From PGZG01 sp040235405 (lineage in GTDB: Bacteria > Pseudomonadota > Gammaproteobacteria > Pseudomonadales > Alcanivoracaceae): a stretch of DNA of 6,991 bases. The notes under the pieces were generated by a model. It had not been told where the DNA came from and searched no databases. It worked only from the letters and a program-made list of their open reading frames with translations. The stretch spans positions 1 to 6,991 of the forward strand of contig JBECKT010000083.1 in assembly GCA_040235405.1 (NCBI GenBank), written 5' to 3'. Of this stretch, positions 1-6,760 are shown piece by piece. Each line of letters starts with the position of its first letter. The stretch's first letter is position 1. The position numbers were made by a program, and so were the translations under genes.

Positions 1-57
1 AGGAGCGGCCGATCGGCCGCGATTTTCCCGAGCGTATCGCGGTCGATCGACCGCTCC
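1..57. repeat. Pair of inverted REP-like palindromes (BIME-like element), cut by the window edge
   Basis: Two related palindromic units face each other. Unit 1 (1-22) starts AGGAGCGGCCGATCGG and ends in CCGCGA. Unit 2 (37-57) is the reverse complement of GGAGCGGTCGATCGACC plus GCGA. They are separated by 14 bases (23-36). The two units differ only at the symmetric positions inside the stem (C/G in unit 1, T/A in unit 2), a compensatory change that keeps base pairing. This is the form expected of REP sequences grouped as BIMEs, which are mobilised by RAYT transposases in Pseudomonas-like bacteria; no RAYT gene is visible here. The same unit recurs at 6316-6345. The left end may continue before base 1, because the GT of a GTAG head would fall outside. 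Confidence 0.75.
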
Positions 58-89
58 GGGTTATTCAGGGCTTCCTTAACAATCAACAC

Positions 90-98
90 TGCTATGAT
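90..98 (+). promoter_or_regulatory. Probable extended -10 promoter for the selD operon
   Basis: TGC followed by TATGAT (93-98) is an extended -10 element with a single mismatch to TATAAT. No good -35 hexamer is present at 15-18 bases upstream (the sequence there is GGCTTCCTT), which is tolerated when the TGn extension is present. The start of transcription would fall around 105, giving a short leader of about 18 bases before the GTG start at 123. It lies between the REP-like pair and the first gene, so it is well placed to drive the whole block. Confidence 0.5.
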
Positions 99-111
99 GA
101 GGCTTTCAGCC

Positions 112-117
112 AAGGAG
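112..117 (+). promoter_or_regulatory. Ribosome binding site that fixes the GTG start of the selD fusion gene
   Basis: AAGGAG lies five bases before GTG at 123. It is a near-consensus Shine-Dalgarno, and it supports the GTG over any later in-frame start because the Rossmann motif begins only about a dozen residues downstream of it. Confidence 0.75.
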
Positions 118-122
118 CACCT

Positions 123-2297
123 GTGCATTCCCTCCCCGCAAAGCAGGATCTGGTACTGGTCGGCGGCGGCCACAGTCATGCGCTGGCGCTGCGCATGCTG
201 GCGATGAAGCCGCTGCCGGAAACACGGCTGACACTGGTTTCTCCGGACTCGATGGCGGCCTACTCCGGTATGCTACCGGGCCTGATTGCCGGTCATTACC
301 AGCTTGAGGACACCCACATTGACCTGCCCAGGCTGTGCCAGTGGGCCGGAGTACGCTTTGTTCGCGCCCGGGTGACAGCTCTGGACAGTCGCCTGAACCG
401 ACTGACGCTGGATGACAATTCAACGCTGGACTACGACTGGCTGAGTCTGGATATCGGTAGCACGCCGGCGCTGGATCTGGTGCCGGGAGCGCGCGAGTTC
501 GCCATTCCGGTAAAACCGGTGGCCAGTTTCCGGGCCCGCTGGCAACAGGCGCTGGACCACTGGCCGCAACAGGACAGGGCGGTAAGGATCAGCGTGGTCG
601 GCGGTGGCGCCGGCGGTACCGAAATTTCACTGGCCATTGCCACCGCGCTGGCCCGACGCGGATTGCATGCCGACATTTCCCTGATCTGTGCCTCGAACTT
701 GCTAAGCGGTTACCCACAGACCCTACGACTGGCGATGCGCAGGCGCCTGCATCAGGCTGGTATCCATGTGCAGGAAAGCAGCCGGGTTTCGCGGGTCAGC
801 TCCGGGCTGTTACACACCGGCAAGGAAAAACCCTTTGATCTGTTGTTCTGGTGTACTGGAGCGGTCGGCGCCCACTGGCTGAAAGATTCCGGGCTGGCAC
901 TGGACCCGGACAACTTCATCCGAATCGATCACAGTTTGCGCGCCATCGGTCAGGCCAATGTGTTTGCCGCCGGCGACTGTGCCCTGATTGATCAGCACCC
1001 GCTGCCACGGGCCGGTGTCTATGCCGTGCGCCAGGCCAACACACTGGTTGGCAACCTTCATCGCGCCATCAGTGGCCAACCGCTGTTGCAGTGGAAGCCA
1101 CAGGAAAAATTCCTGTCGCTGCTGGCTACCGGCAGCCGGCATGCCGTCGGCAGTCGCGGCGGCCTGACCGTGCAGGGCGCCTGGGTGTGGCGCTGGAAAG
1201 ACCGCATTGATCGGCGCTTTATGCAGAAGTTTTCCGATCTGCCAGCAAGAAAAATGACCGTAACTGCCGACGATGACATGCCACGCTGCGCCGGTTGCGG
1301 CGCCAAGGTTGGCAGTGAAGCCCTGCAGCAGGCTCTTACTGGTCTGCACCCGGTGGCGCATGACGATATTATCGCCGGCATTGATGCCCGCGAAGACGCC
1401 AGTGTTATTCGCTGGCCGCCCGGCCGGGCACTGGTACAAAGTCAGGACTACTTTCCTGCCTTTATTGATGAGCCTGCCCTGTTTGGCCGCATCAGTGTGC
1501 TGCACAGCCTGAGCGATATTTACGCCATGAATGCAGCACCGCATTCAGCTCTCGCCACCGTCAGCCTGCCGGTCAATCATCAGGTGTTGCAGGGCCGCGA
1601 CCTGAAACGATTGATGTATGCCGCCGTCGACGAACTCAATCGTGCCGGCTGCAGCCTGCTTGGTGGTCATACGCTGGAAGGCCCGCAACTGGCCGCCGGC
1701 TTTGCCATCAACGGCAGCGCCCGGGAGCCCGACCTGTTTCACAAGGGCGGTGCCCTGCCGGGTGACAAACTGATTCTGAGCAAGCCTGTTGGCACCGGCA
1801 TTGTGCTGGCGGCCATGATGCAACTGAAGACGCCGGCACCGGCACTGGACCACGCCCTGCAATCAATGCTGACCAGCAATGCCACAGCGGCAAAGATTTT
1901 TGCCGATAGCGGCGTACGGTGCTGTACCGATATCACCGGGTTTGGTCTGCTTGGCCATCTGCTGGAAATGTGCCGGGCCTCATCCTGCGCCGCCGAACTG
2001 CAAGCGGAAGCCGTGCCGCTGTTGCCGGGCGCACTGACACTGGCCAGCCGCGGCATCACCAGCACCCTGAAGCCGGCCAATGATGTCGCCCTGACCGAGT
2101 GCCGGATTGCAGCACGCTTTCATCATCATCCACTACTGGCGCTACTGACCGACCCGCAAACCAGCGGCGGCTTGCTGGCCGCCGTCCCCGCAGCACAGGC
2201 GGATAGCTGTCTGCAAAAATTACGTGGTGCCGGGCTTGATGCTGCCTGCATTGGCGAGGTTCGTGTCGCCAACGGATTGCGAATCGGGATTCAATAA
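123..2297 (+). CDS. selD: Bifunctional FAD-dependent NADH-dehydrogenase-like oxidoreductase / selenide, water dikinase (SelD)
   Basis: The C-terminal half (about residues 385-724) is SelD, which makes selenophosphate from selenide and ATP, releasing AMP and phosphate. It carries CAGCGAK (389-395) with the expected catalytic Cys392 and Lys395, the conserved Asp442 (QSQDYFP), SDIYAMN (464-470), GGH (514-516), TDITGFGLLGH (602-612) and TDPQTSGG (676-683). The catalytic residue is cysteine, not selenocysteine; no in-frame TGA occurs. The N-terminal half (1 to about 375) is a pyridine nucleotide-disulfide oxidoreductase-like domain: GGGHSH (14-19) in the FAD Rossmann fold, GGGAGG (160-165) for NAD(P)H and FAAGD (281-285) near the flavin. 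It has four scattered cysteines (72, 189, 244, 286) and no CxxxxC redox pair, so it resembles NDH-2 more than disulfide reductases. This fusion is a known arrangement (TIGR03169 describes the domain N-terminal to SelD), but the substrate of the oxidoreductase half is not established. The GTG start is set by AAGGAG five bases upstream. The protein is probably cytoplasmic, with no signal peptide. The stop overlaps the next start. Confidence 0.95.
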   Translation: MHSLPAKQDLVLVGGGHSHALALRMLAMKPLPETRLTLVSPDSMAAYSGMLPGLIAGHYQLEDTHIDLPRLCQWAGVRFVRARVTALDSRLNRLTLDDNSTLDYDWLSLDIGSTPALDLVPGAREFAIPVKPVASFRARWQQALDHWPQQDRAVRISVVGGGAGGTEISLAIATALARRGLHADISLICASNLLSGYPQTLRLAMRRRLHQAGIHVQESSRVSRVSSGLLHTGKEKPFDLLFWCTGAVGAHWLKDSGLALDPDNFIRIDHSLRAIGQANVFAAGDCALIDQHPLPRAGVYAVRQANTLVGNLHRAISGQPLLQWKPQEKFLSLLATGSRHAVGSRGGLTVQGAWVWRWKDRIDRRFMQKFSDLPARKMTVTADDDMPRCAGCGAKVGSEALQQALTGLHPVAHDDIIAGIDAREDASVIRWPPGRALVQSQDYFPAFIDEPALFGRISVLHSLSDIYAMNAAPHSALATVSLPVNHQVLQGRDLKRLMYAAVDELNRAGCSLLGGHTLEGPQLAAGFAINGSAREPDLFHKGGALPGDKLILSKPVGTGIVLAAMMQLKTPAPALDHALQSMLTSNATAAKIFADSGVRCCTDITGFGLLGHLLEMCRASSCAAELQAEAVPLLPGALTLASRGITSTLKPANDVALTECRIAARFHHHPLLALLTDPQTSGGLLAAVPAAQADSCLQKLRGAGLDAACIGEVRVANGLRIGIQ

Positions 2298-2953
2298 TGG
2301 AACTGGTGTTTGTTCTGGTGGAACCGGCCCGGCCGGAGAATGTCGGCGCCGCAGCGCGCGCGATGAAAACCATGGGCATCGCGCAACTGCGCCTGGTCAA
2401 CCCCTGCGACATCAGTCGTGAAGCTCGCTGGGTTGCCCACCAAAGCACCGAGCTGCTGGATCAGGCACAACAGTACCCGTCGCTGCAGGCAGCGCTGGCC
2501 GATGTCGATTTCAGTATCGCCTGCAGCGCCCGGCGCCGGCTTGATCACGATGACTATCTGAGCCCGGCGGAATGCCGTACGGCGCTGGTCGGAAAAGCCG
2601 CCAGCGTGCCACGGGCAGCACTGGTATTCGGTCGCGAATCCAGCGGCCTGACCGGTGCCGAACTGGCGCTGTGTGATGCTGCCACGACGGTGCCGCTGGC
2701 AGTCGCCCAGCCATCCCTGAACCTGGCCCAGGCGGTGATGTTGTACGCCTGGGAATTGTCGGCACTGCGCCCGGTCAAGACACCCCGTAGTGAAACACCT
2801 GCACTGCCCCACGTCCGCGCTGCGCTACACAACACTCTGGCGCGACTTGGTGTTGATAGTGAGGAGAATCTGCACCGCTGGGCCAACGAGGCACTGGCAC
2901 GCTTTGATGACCGTGACCTCGGCATGCTGATGACCCTGCTGAAACGACTCTGA
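2297..2953 (+). CDS. yjtD: RNA 2'-O-methyltransferase, SpoU/TrmH class, TrmJ/YjtD (LasT) group
   Basis: A 218-residue SPOUT enzyme expected to methylate a ribose 2'-OH in tRNA or rRNA using S-adenosylmethionine. The three class motifs are in order: motif 1 ENVGAAARAMKTMG (14-27, with Asn15 and the likely catalytic Arg21), motif 2 LVFGRESSGLT (109-119) and motif 3 PSLNLAQAV (139-147), which together form the trefoil-knot cofactor site. A helical tail (about 170-218, ending DLGMLMTLLKRL) follows. From memory, the N-terminal PARPENVGAAARAMKTMG, RWVAH (44-48) and DVDF (69-72) match E. coli YjtD/LasT better than TrmJ, whose target is position 32 of tRNA; the target of YjtD is not well settled. The length fits the family. 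The ATG overlaps the selD stop by one base (TAATG) and has only a weak GGGA (2286-2289) ahead of it, so its translation probably depends on ribosomes finishing selD. The YjtD/TrmJ split is tentative; membership of the class is secure. Confidence 0.93.
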   Translation: MELVFVLVEPARPENVGAAARAMKTMGIAQLRLVNPCDISREARWVAHQSTELLDQAQQYPSLQAALADVDFSIACSARRRLDHDDYLSPAECRTALVGKAASVPRAALVFGRESSGLTGAELALCDAATTVPLAVAQPSLNLAQAVMLYAWELSALRPVKTPRSETPALPHVRAALHNTLARLGVDSEENLHRWANEALARFDDRDLGMLMTLLKRL

Positions 2954-2978
2954 GACGATCCCGTCCCGATGCTACACT
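2950..2978 (+). promoter_or_regulatory. Possible extended -10 promoter for the mscK-like gene
   Basis: TGC plus TACACT (2973-2978) is an extended -10 element with two mismatches in the hexamer. CTGAGA (2950-2955) sits 17 bases upstream as a 4/6 match to TTGACA and overlaps the stop codon of the methyltransferase gene. It would place the transcription start about 25 bases before the channel's ATG. No terminator-like hairpin is visible in the 58-base gap, so read-through from the selD operon is also likely. Confidence 0.35.
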
Positions 2979-3011
2979 GCCTGCCATTGACTGCCTGACA
3001 CGGAAGGCCTG

Positions 3012-6000
3012 ATGACCATGCTCCGCACCCTGCTGCTGCTCTGCCTGTCGTTATCCCTGTTCCTGCCATTGCACGCCAACGACGAGCTGCCCGATACCAG
3101 CGCACTGGAAAGTCAGCTGGCGGAGCTGAACAGTCGCGAGGCCCTGACCCAGCGCCAGAGCTCCGACAAGCAGGCGCTGGAAAAGGCGCTCAGCTTTGCC
3201 GCCGAGCTGGCCCGCAATGAAAAAAATCTGGCCGCCCTGAACCGGCGCCTGCGCGAAGCCCCGGCCGAGCTCAAGCGGCTGCAACAACGCCTCGACAACC
3301 TGACCTCACCGGACATGGCAGCACTGCAGGCACAGTATCAGGACCAATCTGTTGCCGAGCTGGCCAGCGAACTGAACAGCGCCCTGAAAGAAATGGAGCA
3401 ACAGCAGAATGCACTGGCCGAAGTGACCAGTTCATTGATCAACTTCCAGACTCTGCCGGAACGGGCCCAGACCATTCTTGCCCGCGACCTCAACCGTGCC
3501 GAACAGGTGCGCCAGCAACTGACAAGCGGTGATATGCGCAACAACAGTCTGCCCGACTCCGAGCAGGCGGCGCTGACACTGGAACTTGCCGCGCTGGAAA
3601 GCCGGATGGAACTGAACCGTCGTGAACTGTGGAGTGCCGACAGTCTGCAGGCGCTCAATGAAATACGCCAGCGCCTGTTAGAGCAAGAGAATGCATTCAC
3701 CGAGCAGCGCCTTGCCCTGCTGCAGGACGAAATCAACCGCAAGCGCCGCGCCCGAACTGAACAGATGATTGCCGAAGCGCTCGGTGATCTGCCGGAGAAC
3801 CTGAGCAACAGCCCGGCCCTGAGTAGTGCCCTCGAAACCAACCGGGCGCTGGCTGATCAGTTACTGGGTCTGATCGAGTCCACCAATCAACTGATTCGTG
3901 ACAATGTCCGCATTGAAACCAGTCTCGACCGCAGCCGCCAGACACTGCGTAACCTGAACGAGCAGATCGAGCTGCTACAGGGAAGCCTGCTGCTGTCACA
4001 GATTATTTATAGCCAGCAGTCGGCGCTGAAGCAGATCGAGTTTGTCGAGGGACTGGAACAACATATTTCCGAACTGCGCCTGCAGCAGTTTCGCCTGCGT
4101 GAGCAATATGAATCCTTGCGTGATCCGGTAGCACTGGCCAACAAGCTGCTCGCTGACAAGAACCTTGAAGCCAGCGCCACGGTGACCGAAAGCCTGAGCC
4201 GGATATTTACCATTCGCCGCGACCTGATCACCCAGCTGGACAACGAAATCAGCCGGCAGATGAAGCTGGCTATCAGTGTCCAGCTCAACCAGCAACAGCT
4301 GGAGGCCATTCACCGGACCCTGCGCAATACCGTTCGCGAACAGAGTTTCTGGATGCCGAGTAATCGCGCGATCAATCAGGAATGGCTGCTGGCACTACCG
4401 GCAATGCTGTCCGACCAGATTCGCAATCTGCCGCTGCGGCCGATGGCAGAAGAACTGGCTGGCGCGTTAGTCGCCGACGTCTGGCTGATTACACCCTTTG
4501 TCATCGTAGCGGCCCTGCTGGCGCTGCGCCGGCGCAGCATCAAGGCCGCGCTGGCCAGGCTTGAGGAAGGAATCGGCCGGGTTCGTCAGGACAGCCAGAA
4601 GCACACGCCGTTGGCGCTACTTTACAGTGCCCTGCTGGACGCACCGATGCCGTTGCTGCTGATCGGCATGGCAGTGGTATTCCATGGCGCAGAGGGCAGC
4701 TACCAACAGGTTGCCGCCATTACCCTGTTTCGCCTGGCAGCGGTGTGGCTGGCATTTGCCCTGAGTCATCGACTGCTGGCCAGTGGCGGTATCGGTGAGC
4801 GTCATTTCGGCTGGACCAGAGAAAATCTGGTGCCAGTGCGGCGCCGCATTCTCGCTATCGGCGCGGTCATTGTGGTTCTGCTGCCAGTCTCCAGTATCGG
4901 CGAGCATTTGCCGGAACAGATTGCCGACGACCATCTTGGCCTGCTGATTCTGACGCTGACCAACCTGTGTCTGGCAGTGCTGCTGTATCGACTGGCAATG
5001 GCCTGGCCGTTCTCGGCACGCGGCGACCTGCTGCGCCGCATGTTTGCCTATGGCTTTGCCAGCTTTCCGCTGCTGCTGATGGCGCTGGCGCTGTCCGGCT
5101 ACTACTACACCTCGATCAAGGTCGCCGGCCGACTGCTGGACAGCTTCTATCTGCTGATGTTCTGGGTGGTACTGCAGGCCACTGCCATCCGTGGCCTGTC
5201 GGTAGCGGCGCGGCGACTGGCCTTCAGTCGCGCACTGGCAAAACGCGCGGCACAGGCGGAGGCCAGGGAAGCCACCGATGCCGAAGGCGGCGAGGCGATT
5301 GAAGAACCGAAGCTGGATGTCGAGCAAATCAACCAGCAATCGCTGCGACTGATCCGTATCGGTCTGTTTGCCACCTTCGCTGCCGTGCTGTATCTGGTCT
5401 GGTCCGACCTGCTCGGCACCTTCGGTTACATGGACAATCTGGTGCTGTGGGAAAGCGTCAGTGGCAGCGGCGACAGCCTGCAGATCACGCGCACCAGTCT
5501 TGGCGATCTGGTTAGCGCGCTGGTCATTATCCTCGTTGCCACCTTGTTGATCCGCAACCTGCCCGGCCTGCTCGAAGTGTTAATCCTGTCACGGCTGACG
5601 CTGGCCCCCGGCAGCGGCTACACCATTACCACACTGCTGAAATATGCCACCTTCAGTATTGCACTGGTGGCCTTCCTCGGCTCCCTCGGTTTTGAATGGA
5701 ACAAGCTGCAGTGGCTGGTGGCGGCGCTGGGCGTGGGGCTCGGTTTTGGTCTGCAGGAAATCTTTGCCAATTTTGTCTCCGGCCTGATCGTTCTGTTCGA
5801 ACGGCCGATCCGCATTGGCGACACCATTACCATCGGCAACCTGTCCGGCACGGTGAGCAAGATTCGTATCCGTGCCACCACCATCATTGATTTCGATCGC
5901 AAGGAAATCATTGTTCCCAACAAGACCTTTGTCACCGACCAGCTGGTGAACTGGAGCCTGACCGACCCGATAACCCGGATCACCATCAAGGTCGGTTTTG

Positions 6001-6320
6001 CCTACGGCTCGGATCTCGACAAGGCACGACAGGTACTGACTCAGGCAGGCAAAGAAAACTCACGGGTAATGGCCGACCCGGAACCACAGGTGCTGTTCAT
6101 GGCATTTGGTGCCAGCACGCTCGACCATGAGCTGCGCGTGCACGTCAAGGACCTGGCCGACCGGCTACTCGTCACCGATGAGTTGAACCGGCGTGTCGAC
6201 CAACTGTGCAAGGAACATGACCTGGTCATTGCCTTCAACCAGCTCGATGTTCACCTGATCAACAATAACGGTGACAGCGCCTGCATCAGTACGGAAACAA
6301 AACCTGACCCATCAGTGTAG
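3012..6320 (+). CDS. mscK: MscK (KefA)-type mechanosensitive ion channel
   Basis: A 1102-residue inner-membrane channel of the large MscS superfamily (E. coli MscK about 1120 residues), which opens under membrane tension to release solutes on osmotic downshock. Residues 1-22 are a signal peptide with likely cleavage after LHA. Residues about 25-470 are a charged, Gln/Glu/Leu-rich periplasmic coiled-coil domain. Then come about eleven hydrophobic segments (roughly 489-506, 545-558, 567-590, 611-630, 642-664, 680-699, 709-726, 781-799, 830-848, 871-891, 899-930), with a charged loop at 735-775. The last segment is the pore helix, GVGLGFGLQEIFANF (907-921). The MscS beta domain follows (IRIGDTITIG at 933-942, KIRIRATTI at 950-958, DFDRKEIIVPNK at 960-971), then the cytoplasmic C-terminal domain with FGASTLDHELR (1032-1042) and IAFNQLDVHL (1073-1082). 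KIRIRATTI and DFDRKE match my memory of MscK rather than MscM (YjeP). GGAAGG (3002-3007) lies 4 bases before the ATG at 3012 and 10 before an alternative in-frame ATG at 3018. The stop codon lies inside a REP-like palindrome. Confidence 0.93.
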   Translation: MTMLRTLLLLCLSLSLFLPLHANDELPDTSALESQLAELNSREALTQRQSSDKQALEKALSFAAELARNEKNLAALNRRLREAPAELKRLQQRLDNLTSPDMAALQAQYQDQSVAELASELNSALKEMEQQQNALAEVTSSLINFQTLPERAQTILARDLNRAEQVRQQLTSGDMRNNSLPDSEQAALTLELAALESRMELNRRELWSADSLQALNEIRQRLLEQENAFTEQRLALLQDEINRKRRARTEQMIAEALGDLPENLSNSPALSSALETNRALADQLLGLIESTNQLIRDNVRIETSLDRSRQTLRNLNEQIELLQGSLLLSQIIYSQQSALKQIEFVEGLEQHISELRLQQFRLREQYESLRDPVALANKLLADKNLEASATVTESLSRIFTIRRDLITQLDNEISRQMKLAISVQLNQQQLEAIHRTLRNTVREQSFWMPSNRAINQEWLLALPAMLSDQIRNLPLRPMAEELAGALVADVWLITPFVIVAALLALRRRSIKAALARLEEGIGRVRQDSQKHTPLALLYSALLDAPMPLLLIGMAVVFHGAEGSYQQVAAITLFRLAAVWLAFALSHRLLASGGIGERHFGWTRENLVPVRRRILAIGAVIVVLLPVSSIGEHLPEQIADDHLGLLILTLTNLCLAVLLYRLAMAWPFSARGDLLRRMFAYGFASFPLLLMALALSGYYYTSIKVAGRLLDSFYLLMFWVVLQATAIRGLSVAARRLAFSRALAKRAAQAEAREATDAEGGEAIEEPKLDVEQINQQSLRLIRIGLFATFAAVLYLVWSDLLGTFGYMDNLVLWESVSGSGDSLQITRTSLGDLVSALVIILVATLLIRNLPGLLEVLILSRLTLAPGSGYTITTLLKYATFSIALVAFLGSLGFEWNKLQWLVAALGVGLGFGLQEIFANFVSGLIVLFERPIRIGDTITIGNLSGTVSKIRIRATTIIDFDRKEIIVPNKTFVTDQLVNWSLTDPITRITIKVGFAYGSDLDKARQVLTQAGKENSRVMADPEPQVLFMAFGASTLDHELRVHVKDLADRLLVTDELNRRVDQLCKEHDLVIAFNQLDVHLINNNGDSACISTETKPDPSV

Positions 6321-6345
6321 GAGCGGTCGATCGACCGCTCCTACA
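6316..6345. repeat. Perfect 30-base REP-like palindrome overlapping the mscK stop codon
   Basis: The left half TGTAGGAGCGGTCGA (6316-6330) is the exact reverse complement of the right half (6331-6345). Its core GGAGCGGTCGATCGACC is identical to unit 2 of the pair at 37-57, so it belongs to the same repeat family. Unlike those units, which have a GGAG head and a GCGA tail, this copy has a GTAG head on both ends. The TAG of one head is the stop codon of the channel gene (6318-6320). It sits between convergent genes and could stabilise 3' ends or impede transcription from both sides. Neither strand has a T-run directly after the stem, so it is not a standard intrinsic terminator. Confidence 0.8.
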
Positions 6346-6375
6346 GCAACGAGTGCACAGCTTTTCAGCGGGTTC

Positions 6376-6657
6376 CTAGTTACCTGCGTACAGGCGGTCG
6401 GTCAGGCTTTTCAGATCACAACGGACCTGTTGCCAGCCCGGCGGACGGGGCATGTCGGGGCGGGTTCTCACCCGCAAGCAGGTGATGTTGTCCTGCACCG
6501 CCAGCAGCAGACGCTGCAGTTCCTGACGCTGATCCTCCCACAGCTCGGTCATGCCGGGATCGCCCTGAATGACGCGCTCTTCAAGGTTGCGCAGTTCATC
6601 GCTCCAGACATCCATAGCGGCCTTGATACGGCCGATATACTCTTTTCTCTCAATCAT
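6376..6657 (-). CDS. Hypothetical 93-residue helical protein
   Basis: I do not recognise this gene with certainty. The product is short, charged and probably soluble, with no signal peptide or membrane segment. Residues 1-30 (MIERKEYIGRIKAAM onward) and 37-60 look like two amphipathic helices broken by QGDPG (31-35). A PRPPGW turn (70-75) is followed by a last helix (76-90). Tryptophans fall at 18, 40 and 75. The opening helix loosely resembles small coiled-coil proteins annotated as sll1863-family stress response proteins, but this is a weak impression. The start at 6657 is chosen because TGAGG lies nine bases upstream of it; in-frame ATGs at 6672 and 6765 (98 and 129 residues) lack such a site. 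It is convergent with the mscK-like gene, 55 bases apart, with the palindrome between them. Coding status is supported by helix-like residue periodicity and the ribosome site, not by a known family. Confidence 0.7.
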   Translation of the reverse strand: MIERKEYIGRIKAAMDVWSDELRNLEERVIQGDPGMTELWEDQRQELQRLLLAVQDNITCLRVRTRPDMPRPPGWQQVRCDLKSLTDRLYAGN

Positions 6658-6666
6658 GACGCTGAA

Positions 6667-6671
6667 CCTCA
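6667..6671 (-). promoter_or_regulatory. Ribosome binding site deciding the start of the minus-strand hypothetical gene
   Basis: Read on the minus strand this is TGAGG, nine bases before the ATG at 6657-6655. The longer in-frame starts at 6672 and 6765 have no comparable purine-rich site, which argues for the 93-residue product. Confidence 0.55.
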
Positions 6672-6754
6672 TTTCGCCGAGTCCATTCAGTGCGACAGGC
6701 GTCGCCAAGTCAGGTTCTGCCCGGACACCGGATAGTGTCAATTGGCCATGACGC

Positions 6755-6760
6755 CTTATA
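6755..6760 (-). promoter_or_regulatory. Possible -10 box for the minus-strand hypothetical gene
   Basis: The minus strand reads TATAAG here, a 5/6 match to the -10 consensus. It abuts the inverted repeat at 6761-6785, which would occupy the spacer and -35 region. No recognisable -35 lies 16-18 bases upstream. A separate TTGACA occurs on the minus strand at 6741-6736, but the hexamers 16-18 bases downstream of it (such as AGAACC) are poor -10 elements. Either way the leader before the ATG at 6657 would be 50-90 bases. This is a weak call. Confidence 0.25.

Noticed and set aside
101..111. Small hairpin GGCT-TTC-AGCC just before the selD ribosome site
   Set aside because: A four-base stem is too short to call a regulatory structure, and it leaves the AAGGAG site unpaired.
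1278..1280. Internal ATG as a separate start for a stand-alone SelD
   Set aside because: It lies just before the catalytic motif, but no ribosome binding sequence precedes it and the reading frame is continuous with the N-terminal domain.
1269..1320. Loss of SelD function, because the second cysteine of the E. coli GAGCGCK motif is replaced by alanine
   Set aside because: The catalytic Cys392 and Lys395 are kept, and to my recollection CGGCGAK-type motifs are usual in fused SelD proteins, so this is normal variation.
810..1544. 244-codon open frame on the minus strand
   Set aside because: It lies wholly inside the selD fusion gene, whose motifs are intact on the plus strand. The minus product has no recognisable motif and is typical of antisense frames in GC-rich coding DNA.
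4617..5339. 240-codon open frame on the minus strand
   Set aside because: It is antisense to the membrane segments of the mscK-like gene. Its Gln/His-rich product mirrors Leu/Ala codons on the other strand, and no ribosome site or motif supports it.
6316..6345. Bidirectional intrinsic terminator between convergent genes
   Set aside because: The stem is strong, but neither strand has a T-run directly after it, and the core matches the REP-like units at 1-57.
6271..6735. 154-codon plus-strand frame across the end of the mscK-like gene and the palindrome
   Set aside because: It overlaps the channel's C-terminus, crosses the repeat and runs antisense to the better-supported 93-residue gene.
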